A stretch of 64,000 bases of DNA from Echeneis naucrates. Its lineage: Eukaryota; Chordata; Actinopteri; Carangiformes; Echeneidae. The position numbers and the translations under genes are program-made. The notes under the pieces were generated by a model. The model was given only the letters and a program-made list of their open reading frames with translations. It made no database searches and had not been told where the DNA came from. Below, one piece after another: positions 39,401-52,059 of the stretch. Where the stretch lies: contig NC_042515.1 of the NCBI RefSeq assembly GCF_900963305.1, positions 3,580,377-3,644,376 on the forward strand. The letters run 5' to 3'. Numbering within the stretch: position 1 is the stretch's first letter; each line of letters opens with the position of its first letter.

Positions 39401-40240
39401 TCCTCATGTTTCAGCTTCCACTCCATCAAAGATGAAAACTTTCACCTTCTCTCTCACTTGTGTGTTTTCTTATCATGAGATTTGCTGTCTGTACAAAATG
39501 AAGAAAATATGTATTGTTGTGTGAACATTATATCGGCCTCGGTCTCGTTGGAGGTCTGGACTTGGGGACTTGTGGTGGACTCTGGTTGTCTGCAGCACAC
39601 GTCCTTTGTTTCGAGGTTCAGAGCTGCTGTGGGAAAATTGGGACGGGATTAAACCTTTGAGGATGGAGTGGCAGCTGGGGCTGGAAAAGGCGGGAAACTG
39701 CGTTCTAATGGGATTAAAGCAACACGGAGAACAGACATGTGACATTTTTAACAGGTAGTTGAAGGCATCGTTAGAGACCACTGCCCACCATATGTCCGGT
39801 TAAATCATAGTTACTACAGTTTGTCAATAACGCGTCATCGTTATTTATTCATATCAGGCTGCCGTGACCACATGACCCCACAACGTTTTAGTCCTAAATG
39901 AAAATAAAGGAGCTTTAATCTCCTCTTAATCTTTATCTCTGCTGGAGGAGAAACACATGCGGCAATGTCAAGGTGGGACGGGGTCATCTTTGTCTTTTCC
40001 TTTTCCCGCCCTTTCACTTGTATTTCTTCTTTTTACTGCACTTTTTTTTTTTTTTACTCCACCTGTCCCCTCGGGACACTTTCTTTGTCCAAACAGCAAT
40101 GCAGAGTCAATTTAGCATGAAGTCATTGAAAGTTTCTTTGTGATGAAAAGAGGCTGAGAGTGTGGGAACCTGCCGACTGACAGAGACCTGGAGTCCTCAG
40201 CCTCCCCGCATTTATTCCTCCGCTCCAGTGAAAGATTAAC
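36420..40240. promoter_or_regulatory. RBPJ-site-bearing non-coding flank of the her cluster
   Basis: No gene recognised in this 3.8 kb. It contains four YGTGGGAA-type sites: TGTGGGAA at 36665-36672, 39628-39635 and 40161-40168, and TTCCCACA at 37659-37666. It also has a CTC-repeat (36833-36868), a (CA)n run (37772-37789) and a C22 tract (38644-38665). The density of RBPJ motifs next to Notch-target genes suggests enhancer DNA of the her cluster. Open frames of 90-180 codons here lack recognisable protein features. Confidence 0.4.
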
Positions 40241-42600
40241 ATCCTACAAAACATGATCAGTTAATTAAGAAAAGAAAAATGAGCTCAAACAACACGGTAA
40301 AAGGTGTCAGCCGTAATCATATTGTGATTATTGTTCATTTTAATGATTTTTTTATTTTTACAGTGACACAAGTATAAATAAATGCACAGATCAATGCAAA
40401 ATAAAATAATTAAAAAAAAAAAAAAAAAAAGAAGCTATTTCTGTATTTGAAACTATATTTATTTATTTCTGAGATTCTGTGTATTTCCTTTATTTTCACA
40501 TAACTAATGTATTTATCTATTAATTAATATGTTTAAATACCAGCATATTTTATTTCTGTATTTAATCACTTATACAATTCTACATTTATATATTTATGAG
40601 TTTCTACGATTTCCTAAATGACTTTAATTGATTTATTCATCTATTTATTACTATAGTGAAAAATATCAAAACAAAATACTTTTTTGATTTCATTATTTAT
40701 TTGTGCTTTTATTAAGTCATTTATTGTCTGTCATATATTTATTACAGTACAGACAATAAAAAATTATAATATTAACATTCTGAGTATTATTTCAATAGAC
40801 AACACACATAAAGCTAAAAGACAACAACTGAAAAGATAAAAACTGATGATCATTCAACAGAAAAACTAAAGACTCATTTCCCAAAGAGACAAACTTCAGA
40901 GTGCCTTTTGTGAAGTTTTTTTGGCGGGAGTTTGGTGTCCGGAGAGTGAGCACTTTCTCAGGGACTGAATAGTCCAGCTGCCGCTCACAGGACAAAGATG
41001 GGACCTGAGCTTTCTCACACTGGCACCATTCAGTGCTGACAACTGGGAAGTGTGTGTCCCATTTTTCAGCAGCTCCTACAGTTTGCTGCTCGTAAGTGCA
41101 GCCATATGGCAATAAGCAGCTTAACATTTCCATGTGAATATGGCAGCAGAGAGTTGAAGCTTCACTGTGACACCCAAACCTGCTGGATATCCGAATCAGT
41201 GCTGATCTGTTTGCTGACTTCACCAATTAATCTAAATTCATCTTTTCAGCAAATGCAAACGAGCGTCACAAGCAGATTCTTAATCTGCAATAACTGTCAT
41301 TTCATACATATTATTTTCATGCTTTACAAAAGATTTGAATCCTCATTGGATGTGATTAGAAACACAGAGGAAGACAAACTGAGATCTTCTTTGTAAGTGT
41401 TGTCTCAAGTGCCGTTCCAAAAAGCACTGGCTGCATATTTTCAGCAACATGTAAGTATATCAAGTTTAATGTAGTTTCTGATGAAAATAAAGCAAAGGCA
41501 CCTCAAAACCTGATTACTTTAAGGAATCGTGGGCCATTACTGATGAGAGACTGTGTGCAAACAAAACAAAAATAAACTTGTGTATCTGTTTCTTTGTCCA
41601 ACACGTGTCTCCCCCGGTGACACAGTTGACTTTAAATTGGCAGGAGTGTGACGTGAAGTGTGTGGGACAAACATCCTGGGGAGCGATCATAAAACCTGTC
41701 TGCGCTTTGAAGACGTGAAGGTGTGACAGGATTCATCCTCAGTCTGGATCGGAGTCACACAAACACACTCAAAGGCTGACGGTGGGGGCGACGTCGACAA
41801 GAAGCCAGCCACAAAAACAAGTTCACGTTGATCACATGTTGTCAAACAGATGATCACCTGGTTGCAGTGCAGTTATGGAGGCTCAGAAAAATCTCACTGG
41901 ATCTCTGTGATATGAAGGGAACCTTAAAAACACAAAGAATCTGAAGCCTCTTTTCCTCTCAAGTGCATCCACATCTGTCCAGATTTGGATTCTTGTCTGA
42001 ACCAGTCTGAAACTTTCTGGTCACTAATGAAAATAAAAGAAACAAAGAAAGAATTATAATATTATAGTAATATTTATTGTCAAATATGAACTGTTAATTT
42101 ACAGTTAAGGCAGTCTGAAAATATAAATCTTCCTTTTCTTTTGAGACCAGCTAAACCTTCAAATCTACTCCAGACACTGATAGAAGACTTTTTAAATGGA
42201 CATTATCAACACTTAATCTGCATTTTATTTTCAACCCAGTTTCACAGCTGACTTGAGTTTTTAAGCAATCATGAATCTTTTGACCCTCTTTTGTTGATAA
42301 CGCAGCATAAATGCAAGCTGTGAGCAGAGCAGAGGAAGTAACATAATCTAGACAATGTCTTCATCAGGCTCAGAATTAAAAGTTACATTTCTTTCATTGT
42401 TAAACAAATAAAGCTCTCAAATAGTTTGACATATAAAAGACATTGACCTAATACTGTTGATTAATCACTCAGGCAATAAAACGTCAACATAGTAAAAACC
42501 GGCTGAATCTGATCCACACTGATTTAATTTGCTCTCAGAAAGAGTTAAAAAAAAATTCAGAACCAAGAAAAAAAGTATTAAAGAATCATTTCTAATTTGA
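40241..42600. other. Intergenic, AT-rich, no gene seen
   Basis: Very AT-rich around 40330-40790 (A18 tract near 40412). A minus-strand frame of 144 codons at 40792-41226 overlaps a plus-strand frame and shows no known motif. This stretch precedes the 3' end of aldh4a1. Confidence 0.55.
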
Positions 42601-42611
42601 CTCATTTTACA

Positions 42612-42617
42612 TTTATT
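42612..42617 (-). terminator. Candidate poly(A) signal of aldh4a1
   Basis: AATAAA on the minus strand, about 345 bases after the stop codon. Confidence 0.5.
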
Positions 42618-42959
42618 CTTGGACATCAAGAGACAGATTTTGTCTTCAGCGACAGACAGGAGTGGGAGCCAGAGCTGATTCTTCTCTGTAGACTTTCTGT
42701 AATTAACGTACGAGCACCTAAAACTGCCCAGACGTTGAGGCGGAGTTAAGCTACAGGACGGAGTTACGGATGGAAGACGTGCTCAGCGCTCTGCTGTCGA
42801 TTCTCCTCCAGATACTTTCACGTCCAGGTTCAGTGCAGAGGTTTAGTCGGAGGGACGGTGGACAGACAAAAGAACAAGGAGACGATCTCTCTTCGTTCGT
42901 TTGTTGTGTGTTGAGGATGTTGTAGGTGACTGGACGATCAGCAGGCTTCAGTCCTGGAC

Positions 42960-45900
42960 TCAGCCCATGTAAGGGTACCTCCATTCTTTGAGCGGGACAT
43001 GAGTCTCCTTCACCACCTGCGGAGACGTCCACCTCAGGACGTAGTGTGGACCTCCAGGTTTGTCGTTAGTGCCTTAATGAGGAGAAAGGAGATCACAGTT
43101 TGGGTCAACCAGGACTTCACAGGAGTGACAGGAACAGGCAACACCACTCACCTGAAGCTCTGGCGCCGCCGAATGGCTGCTGAGCAACGATGGAGCCGGT
43201 GGATTTATCGTTGACGTAGTAGTTTCCTGCAGCATTTCTCAAGATTTTGGCTGCCTGGTCGATCACAGTCCTGTAACGGAAAAAGGTCTGGCAGGTTTTC
43301 ACAGCTTTATCAAGAATCTCAGTTTTGTCGGGCTGAGCCGATTAACTTCCCAGACTAAAATCTATTACTCAGTTTTTTTAAAATTGCGAAAAGCCTCCTG
43401 TCTGTGCTGGTTTTCATTCAAGCTGCAGATAAATCCCGACTAATTTCTGTTCAGGTCAGGAGGCTTTTCTATCCAGATGTTAAGGCACATTGTCATTTTT
43501 CACATAAAAGAGTGGAAAGGTTGGGAGTTTTAAAAATGATCTCTCTGTCTTACTTGTCTTGAGCGAACACGGCTCCTGTCAAGGCGTACGGCGACGTGCT
43601 GTCTATCAGCTGCAGCACCTCTCTGTACTCCTTCTCAGAGTAAACATAGACTGTCAGAACCGGCCCAAAGATCTCCTGATGATACCCATTTAAAGATTAA
43701 AAAAGGATTGAGTTAGTGATGACCAATAATCCTTCCTCCCAAACACATGCACGCACAACAGCCTACCCACAGGATGTGTTGTGCTTTCAGGCTGTGAATC
43801 AGGGCGTGAAACAGGGTTTGAGTTAATCAAACAGCAGATGTTTCTGTGGGGCACGGGTCACGTGTTTGGGTAAGTGATCCATCAGTTTGTCCTGAGTTCA
43901 GTCAGAGTGAACACAGTTTCATCTCTATGCAAACAAACGCTAAGACATACTGCAGGTATCAGTGTATATTAAGTATTCTAATTTCTCTTTGTACAAACAG
44001 GAAGAAAGAGCAGAGGATGATAAAAACATCATGCAGGAATGAACTGATTCACTCTCAGTTAACAAAATCTGTGGCCTCAATTTTGCGGAAGTAAAATTTA
44101 AAGTCAAAGTCTTAAGGTGTGATCACATTAATCTTTAGTTTAGCTTTAGTTTCCCTCCACTGAAACCTAACAGCGTGTCAGACCTCGTTCATGATGGCAT
44201 CCTGAGGGTCTTTGGTTTCGATGATGGTCGGCTCCACAAAGTAGCCCTTCTTATCATCGCAGTTGCCACCAGCGATGACGTGTAGATTCGGAGAAGACTT
44301 GGCGTGATCGAGCCACTTCTTGATCCGACTGAAGGACTGCAGGACGAACAGGAAACAGTCAACTGTGACAAATTTGGACACCCACACACACTGAATGTGT
44401 CAAAAAGGGGACGAGGCCGGTACCTTATCATCGATGACAGCTGAGAAGAAAGTGCCGAAGTCCTTCACAGGCTGAAGCAAAGAAGAAGAAGAAGAATAAA
44501 TCATTAATGACAACTTGGTGCCTTAAATAAAAAACAAACAAACAAAAACAGAAACTCGTTGGTTTCAGCTCTTTTAATGAGACAACTGACTGCTTTTCTC
44601 TGTGAGATGTGACAGTGAATTATAAAGTGAATTTCAGATGTTTTTCTTTCAAATGCTTTGTATCAGAGGGCAACAAGGGGAGTTCTCCCCGTTCCTGTGT
44701 CGGTTTCCTCCCTCCGTCCAAAAACATCATATTTGACTCTAAACTGTCTGTCGGTCTGAGTGTGAGTGTGAGTGGTTGTTGGGCTCTGTCTGTCTCTGTC
44801 TCTGTGTGTCGGCCCTGTGATGGACTGGCGACCTGTCCAGGGTGACCCCGCCCCTCTTCCAATGTGAGCTGGGATTGGCTCCAGCACCCCCCGTGTTCAA
44901 GAAACATAAGCGGTAGAAGATGAATGAATGAATGAATGAATATATAATATAATATAATATCTGTATCATCAAATCTACTTCTGCATCATCAACTCACATC
45001 TCCCACTTTGATGTTCCTGAGAATGTCCAGAAGTTTCTGTTTGATCTGTGGCCACAAGCTGTCTGGGACATACATCCTGGAGCAGGCTGAACATTTCTGA
45101 CCTCCGTACTCAAACGCTGAGCGAATGGTCCCCATCACCACGCTGTCAGCATCCGCGGAGCTGTGGACGAAGTGGAAATTCTTCCCGCCGCACTCTGAAA
45201 ACATCCAGAGAGATATTTCAGGAAAACTGGATTAACAGCCGCGGTCTGACCGTCACAAAGAGATTCTGCTCACCTCCTGCCAGACGAGGAAATGTCCTGT
45301 AGGTGTCCAGATTCTGGGCGACCTGTTTCCACAGACGCTTGAACGTCCTAAAGAACAGATTCAGTCAAACCACCAGTGAGGTTGCCAATTCATCAAAACA
45401 TCATCATCATTAGACTTTTTTTTTTTTTTTTTTTAATTAAATCAACCTCCTGAGACCTGAGCTTTTGGATGTTGGAAGGATTTGACATCCAACTTGACTC
45501 TACAACGATAATTGACACGTGCTTTTGTGATCACAAGATGATGACGTGTCGTCGAATGAGGCCAGCAGGTGCACATTAAGCACTGTGGCTCAGACAACCC
45601 AAAAGGTCATGTCTTCATATCAGAAGGCCGGCTCTTAGATAGAATTTATGGTTGTAAAACAAATGTAATGATTTCCCCAGGCCAATCGGTCTACAGATCT
45701 ACCTACAGATGTAAGAGAGGACATTTGCTTGGCCGCACCCTCTGATGATGAAGATGTGACTTACGGGACGCTGCCGGTGAAGTTGATGCCTGCCAGGTGC
45801 TCAGAGGCGGTGACGGTGTCTCCGAACACCGGCCCGTCAGCTGGTAAGAACTGGATGATGTTTGGGGGCAGACCACACTCCCTCAGGACTTTGTAGACAG

Positions 45901-48900
45901 CGTAGCTCGCGGACATGGCGGTGTCACTGGGCTTCCACAGAACGACGTTACCCTGGAAGACAGCAGTTAGAAAGACCTGAGCACCAGACAGCTGTGCAGA
46001 ACATGGCCCAGGCTGGGAGCCAGAAACTGATCAAGATATGAGACGCTCAGGGACAAACATGTCCAACACTCACCATCACAGCTGGGGTGCCTGCCAAGTT
46101 TCCACCGATGGCAGTGAAGTTAAAAGGAGCCACAGCTGCTACAAAACCCTGGGAAGAAACACAGATGGGCTCATTTGATCAAACATAAAAAAACAAAACA
46201 AAAACAACAACAACTATTTCTACTTATTGTTCACCTCATTAGAGGGGAGAAAAGGTGCAAGAGCAGCTATAACAAACAGAAACGATTTGCCAAAACTTTA
46301 TTCTCAGACTGGCATTCTTTCAAAGATCTGCAGCTGATGAGGATAAATAAGTGTGAAGATCTGGATTGCTTATTGACGTGTTCATCACCATGGATGGTTT
46401 GTGAATTAAAAGCAGATTGTTAAACGCAGTGGAGTCCTGCTATTGTGTTTTCGAGAAGAGGGGAGGAGCCTCTTTTGGGTAAAAAGGGCAGGGCGTAACA
46501 CACAGAATATAAAGACAAGCACAGAAACCAGACAGTCAGGTCTGGAACAGGCTCAACTTCATCCCCTTTTCCCGCTGCACCAAGTTCAGTCTGCCCCGGG
46601 TCTTTCTGGGTGTTATTTCTTGGCATATTAATCCAGCATCATACTGATTGTTTGAATTACTGAATGTTGGTATAAAGGTCTCTGGTCACAACTGGCCCTG
46701 GCCTGGACAGCGTAGAAAATAGATTTTGTTGTATTTATTCTGAAGATAAATACTTTAATTATTAATTCAAGAATCTCTTATTGTAGATTTATGAAGATCT
46801 GTAACAATGAAACTGTTTATAAGCATTTCCTCAAATCCTTCAAATCTGAGTTTTGCAAATAAATGTGCCCCATTAAACACTTTAAACTTATTGACTAACC
46901 TGAAGTTTCACCAATAGATAGAAGAAAAACAACCAGAGAGACATGTAACAATGAGACCAGCCCACGGAAAAATGGGATTCAGTGTTTCCCGGAGCTGGTT
47001 CCCGGACCCGCTCTCACCTCGAGGCCGCGGTACAGCATGGTGTTGGTGCTCCCCTCTGCGTCTATCGGCTGCATCTTCTCCAGCTCGATCGCATGTTTGG
47101 CGTTGAACCTGAAGAAGTCAATCAGCTCTGCAGCAGCGTCGATCTCCGCCTGGACCACCGTCTTACCCTGAGAACCCCAGAGCACAGCCACACGGCTTAG
47201 CAACACATCTGTCCCAAGGTAGATAATGTCTGCCTCTATGTGATGCTCAGTGTGTTCAGTATTCCTTACATGTGTATCTTTCTACCTACAGTTTTCATTT
47301 TTTCCTGTAATCCCTTCTGGCTTTTTCATTTTTTGACCCAGTTTAAGGGGATTTGATGGCTCTGTGTCCGACAAGCGGAGATATAAACCAGTGTAGCGGA
47401 CGTTCTCCTCTACCTGTCCAATCATAGTCTTGGCCAGGATTTCTGCTCTCTTGGGTCCGCTGATGATGTCGGCCGCCTTGAAGAGGACCTGGGCTCTGTC
47501 CTGGACGGGCTTCAGGTCCCACTCTCTCCTTGCCGCCACTGACGCCAGGATGGCTTTGTTTATCAGCTCCTGCATCGGCCATGTTCAGCAGAAAGTACAG
47601 CAGTTATGAAACACAACAAGGAGAGTCAAACAGATGTAGGTGTGTGTGACTACAGCCCCCCCTGCTGGAGTCAGAAAGTCTATGAGCCTTGTTGGATAAA
47701 CAGTTTGTGGATTTTTCGCCCACTGTGTTTGTTTTTGGATGATGGCAGCAGGTGGGGCATTCAGATTTCCATCTTTCTAAAATCCCATTTTTAAAGCGAT
47801 GTTCTACAACATTAGATTTCTGCCCTTAGATGTAAACACACAAAGACATCAGTGTGTGCATATTGTCACTGAACCTCATCTCACCTTGTCAGCATAGCAG
47901 AACTTTGCCACCTTATGTGAGTGATTGAACGGCTGTGAAAAGAAACAAGAAGTTGATCAGACTTAGATGTTATCAGTTCAGAGCAGCAGCTGAGTCTCAG
48001 CTTGTTCTGCTGTATATTTGAATAGTGATATGACCCATGGGGTGGTGTTTTCCTGAGGCAATAGTTTACTCAGGTTACTGTAAGTGCCTCAAGTTCACTC
48101 ACAGATAACTGATATCTGATGTCTTTGGTCCACACATGTTCATCTCCAACCACACATGGGATCTCCTCCGTCTTCCCCTTCAGACTGTCCAAGGCCTGAA
48201 AGAGCATGACGTTCATTATCGGGAGTTGAATTCAGTGAAAACAGTGAGTGTTGGGTGAACATGTGCAGTTTTTCACCTTCAGCAGCTCTTTTCTTTCTGC
48301 ACTTCCCTCCTTGAAGCCCAGAATCGGTTCATTTTTCACTTCCACAGCTGCACAGGGAGATGTTTTCAACCTTAAAACAAACAGAGAGAGAGCCCAAAGT
48401 CAAACTGAGCAACTCAGCATGAAAACAGTTCAGATCCAGTTCAGCCCAGAGGTGTCCAGACTGAACTGGCTTTAACTGGTCAGAAGGTCTTATAGAGAGA
48501 AGGGAGATGTTGAACTCAGCTCGACGCTCCTGAACGTTGTATCAGGATTTCACCACCAGTCTGACAACTGCTCTCAGTGACTTGACACTAATTGATCTAG
48601 AGTTAATTCAGTGCTTCCCATTCTGTCCTGCTGCCTCCTCCTTCACTGAAGGTAACTCAGTCTAAACTAAACAGAAGCTGCGTTTGTCTTCTCTAAGGCA
48701 GATTCTTCCTAAATGTGTGTGGGATCCCTCCAGGGTTTCCTGCCTTCTTCCAAAGTCCAAAAACATCAATCTCTTTGTAAAGTGGTGACTCGTCCTGTGG
48801 TGGACTGGGTCCTCACTCGACCCCGCACTGGAGAGCAGTGCAGGTAACAGATGAGTGGAGTCGAACCTTCAGGCCTGAATGTCACGTCACAGCAGGTTTG

Positions 48901-49725
48901 ATTATGTGTTTAACTACAGCGACCCAAACTTTCTGCACTGAAGGTCATTGATAGCCTGCTTTTGGGAGAAGAGGAGGAGGAGCAGGGGGGCGCGCAGACC
49001 AGCTGGTGGCATTCACGGCAATATATCACACCCAAGCCTCTCTGACAGCCTTTTGCCGCTGCGCTTTTGCAACCTGGTCACCAAGAGAGAAAAACCAGAA
49101 GGATCTGTGATAATTTAGTTGCTTGAGCTTTGACCAGTATAAGGGGGGGGGGGGGAAACCCACAAAAAAACACATGATCCTTCTATGAATAAGTCACCAA
49201 TTCTAAGAAACAACAGTAGGAAAGTGCAGAAGTGTCACACACCCTCCACAAACCTGAATATGGCCAAGTGGTAAATTACCAAGATGGAGGTTTATAGGAA
49301 TTGATACTGATACTGTATTATTTTACACATATAAGATGTCTGCAAGATGAACACACAGTGTGTCTTTCTGTGTGTGTGGGCAGGTGGTTGTTAGGCAGGT
49401 AACAACACTTGGCTCAGGTCTGCAGGTATGGGACAGATGATCAACCCAAGCTGGACTAGATTACGTGTTGATGATGTGTTTCGGATGTTATTAGAGTAAT
49501 TTATCTGAGTTCCAAGGGGCTGGGCTGTGTAAATCCAGCCCCGGTGGACAGATCCGGACAAGCAGGTGTCCAGATCTGGACAGGTGAGACTAAAATTAGC
49601 CGACATGTTGCAACCGTCGCCCCTGACGAGTCCACCTCTGTTGTCCATTCCTATGCGGTGTCAGGTGGTACCTACCCCCGCCGAAACAGAGCCGCCGCCG
49701 CCGCCGCCGTCGTCACACGGAGCAT
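42960..49725 (-). CDS. aldh4a1: Delta-1-pyrroline-5-carboxylate dehydrogenase, mitochondrial, 559 residues (complete)
   Basis: Fifteen coding exons on the minus strand, in order: 49676-49725, 48277-48370, 48103-48195, 47885-47932, 47414-47569, 47018-47167, 46074-46148, 45765-45952, 45274-45347, 44998-45194, 44424-44471, 44184-44336, 43554-43675, 43152-43270, 42960-43072. Lengths and phases sum to 1680 bases with no break. The enzyme oxidises P5C / glutamate semialdehyde to glutamate with NAD+ in the matrix, the last step of proline breakdown. Exon 1 encodes MLRVTTAAAAAALFRRG, a basic/Ala-rich targeting peptide. Catalytic features are the general-base Glu310 (LAGECGG, codon split by an intron) and the nucleophile Cys344 (GGQKCSAC); late QQPFGGARASGTND is also present. 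The length is close to human (563 from memory). The terminal residues read YPYMG. Confidence 0.95.
44680..44940 (+). repeat. 3' end of an L2-family LINE in an aldh4a1 intron
   Basis: Contains the widespread teleost phrase CTGTGATGGACTGGCGACCT, then GTCCAGGGTGACCCCGCC, GGGATTGGCTCCAGCACC and a terminal (TGAA)n run, as in 5'-truncated L2-like LINE tails. It lies opposite to the aldh4a1 sense strand. It carries no coding capacity. Confidence 0.75.
48725..48860 (+). repeat. Older, degraded copy of the same L2-type tail
   Basis: Shares the order of motifs with 44690-44860 (GTTTCCT, CCAAAAACATCA, GTGGTGGACTGG, GACCCCGC) but with many changes and no simple-repeat end. It lies between aldh4a1 exons 1 and 2. 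Confidence 0.5.
49143..49154. repeat. G12 tract
   Basis: Homopolymer in the first aldh4a1 intron. Confidence 0.85.
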
Positions 49726-51330
49726 GTTTCCTGGCTGGATCGGACCACGAAGAGACGAAGAGGACGATCCGATCAGGTCCTGATCCAGGACTGCAGTCCG
49801 ACCACTATTAAAGCCTTCCGGGGGGGAGAGGCCGATTCAGTTTGGAAAGCCAGATTTCTTTCGCTTTCAAAAAAGACATTTACTTTTGAAATTCAAGCAA
49901 TATTTCTGTCAGAATATTCATATTGATGGTAAAAATTGAGGGAACGCTCGTGCTTATTTGTAAAATCTTAACCGTCTCTTGGAGAACCCTCCTCTTCCTT
50001 TCTTTGAAATGGAACATTCCGTGGGCGGGTCTGTGACGGACCAATCAGCAAGCAGTTCCATGTCTCAGTCAATCACAAGGCCGTGATGGAGCGCTCCTTT
50101 TTTGACCCGCTTCTTGATCTTCCGGGTTCCTCCTCCGTCACAGGCCTTTCGTCAAAAGAATTAATTTACTTTAACACCGTACTCTCATTTCTGATCATTT
50201 TACAGCGACCTAAGCTTTGGATTATAATTTAATATTTTTTTTTTACATCTTCTCTTGGAGCATTCCCAAACGTTGTTTGTACTATTTGTGCCTCTCTTTG
50301 GTTTTCAACGTTAATTTTGTCAAATTAGGTTAAACACAACAAAGCTGATTGTGTTCAGCGAGTTACCGTCAATTTTAAAACGTTTTAAACGTTCACTTGG
50401 CTTTACAAATAAGTCTGTATAAGTCAGCATCCAAGAGATCCATAAATCACAGATAATTACAAAAAAAACAACAACAAACAAACAAAAAAACCCAAACAAC
50501 AACAACAACAACAACAGAAAAACAACAAAACAAACAAACAAAACCCCCATACGACTCAAAGGATATAAAAATAAATGTTTGCTGGAAACATTTGAAAATA
50601 TTCCTCAACACATTCAGAACTGAATTATGTTACATAAAAACTGTGATGGCAGGGATCTACACAAAATTCATACATTATTAGTAATGGAAAAAATGATGAG
50701 AAAAGTCTGCACATTGGTTTCCCCTTCTGTAAACAGATCATCCGTACTGACAGAGAATGGTCAGGTGACAGAGTTAAACTTTAGGCTGTTGCTTATTTAA
50801 ATACCCTTAAAGAGTCCTCTTTCAAATCACATGTTTCTTGCTCAAGGATTTATACTGCTTCTATTTCCTTACTGGATTATTGCTTCACAGTCAACACTGA
50901 TCTCTAAAAACATGTCAGCACAAGTTTAAGTCACTGATTTATGTTTGGAGCCTGGAAACAAACATAAGCTGTTGTTGGAGTATTTCCAGTTTCCTGGGTG
51001 TTACTGAATTTGTGGTAATTTTAGAATAACAGAATAATCAGATAAATCAGAATAGCAGTGACTCTGGCTCCTGTATGTTTGCTTCTTGAGTCTTTCTTCC
51101 AGATCTATATTCTTTATGTGTAAACAATCTCGTTTTTTGTTCGTTTTGTTTGATTTACAAGACTTTGTGGCTAATGATCGTTTTCCTTGACAAAAAAAAG
51201 CTGTGATTTCTTCAGCTTTAAAAATCGCTCCTGAAAGTCATGTATAATACTTCCTTCATTTTTTTAAATAAAATAAATAAAATCAAATCAAACTTCACTG
51301 TCATTTTTCTTTCGCGTTTTGACCAGAACA
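49726..51330. promoter_or_regulatory. Shared upstream region of aldh4a1 (minus) and rnf123 (plus)
   Basis: The two genes are head to head. A segment at 49995-50130 carries a CCAAT box (50040), a reverse-type CAATC and a GAA..TTC pair (near 50011) resembling a half heat-shock element. From about 51300 the sequence becomes CpG-rich, which marks the rnf123 promoter. The middle (50160-51300) is AT-rich with CAA-type simple sequence at 50460-50545 and nothing gene-like. Confidence 0.4.
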
Positions 51331-51780
51331 GTATTTTTGGACCAGCTGCCGCTCCGTAGCCTGAGAGGTGTTGACAGAGAGAGACTGTTGTGGGAGAAAT
51401 TAGCTTTTTCCTCCGGACTCCAGCGGGACATATCCCATCTATCTGCCCCAACATTAGCCTCTCTGACGGGCCACAGCTGGAGGACCGGCTCGGTTGACCA
51501 AACGGCGGCGGTGAGTGCCAACGTCGAGTTCATTTAGCTGCTAGCTGCCGCTGTTAGCCTCCAGCTAACGCTGATCTCTCCGAGGGGGGCGGGCAGAGCA
51601 GCCGGGCTCGACCCGCACTGGGTCCGGGGGAAGAGCTCCAGCACAGCCGGCCTCCACCCACACGGGGGTCCGGGGGGGCTGGGAAGGGGGTTTTATGTAA
51701 ACAACCGGGGGAACAGGGTTGGACTCGCAGCAGCTAGCTGACATGCTAAACTGGGGTTCACTCATATTGTCACCGTGAGG
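51330..51780 (+). promoter_or_regulatory. CpG-rich start region and non-coding first exon of rnf123
   Basis: A GC-rich block with a strong donor (GGCG then GTGAGTG at 51511). The next exon begins at 52027 after the acceptor TCAACAG and holds the ATG at 52060. Exon 1 is therefore probably untranslated and ends at 51510. A 72-codon frame across it is not linked in frame to the known protein. Confidence 0.5.
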
Positions 51781-52059
51781 AAACCTGGTATTAAAGTAGC
51801 TGCAGTGAAGGCACCTGCAGCAAAAGTATCAGCTGTCAAACGAGCTGCGGTTAGAAAGTATCTGCAATAAATGCACCTGCAGAGAAAAAGTATCAGCAGT
51901 GGAATTGGAAGCATTTGCATTTAAAGAACTTCTTCTAACAGTATTTGCAGTAAATACATTGAAGTGCTCTGAGCTACGTGCAGTAAAACTGGCTGGATCC
52001 CTGAATGTGCTCCTGTGTGTCAACAGTGTGTAGGCTGCAGCTGACTCCAGTCAGACAGC

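Noticed and set aside
40792-41226. 144-codon minus-strand frame as a gene
   Set aside because: No recognisable motif, no promoter or splice context, and an equally long overlapping frame on the other strand.
46440-46640. Possible end of a mobile element in an aldh4a1 intron
   Set aside because: The composition changes there and a TATA-like ATATAAAG is present, but I found no terminal repeats, coding remains or second copy to support any family.
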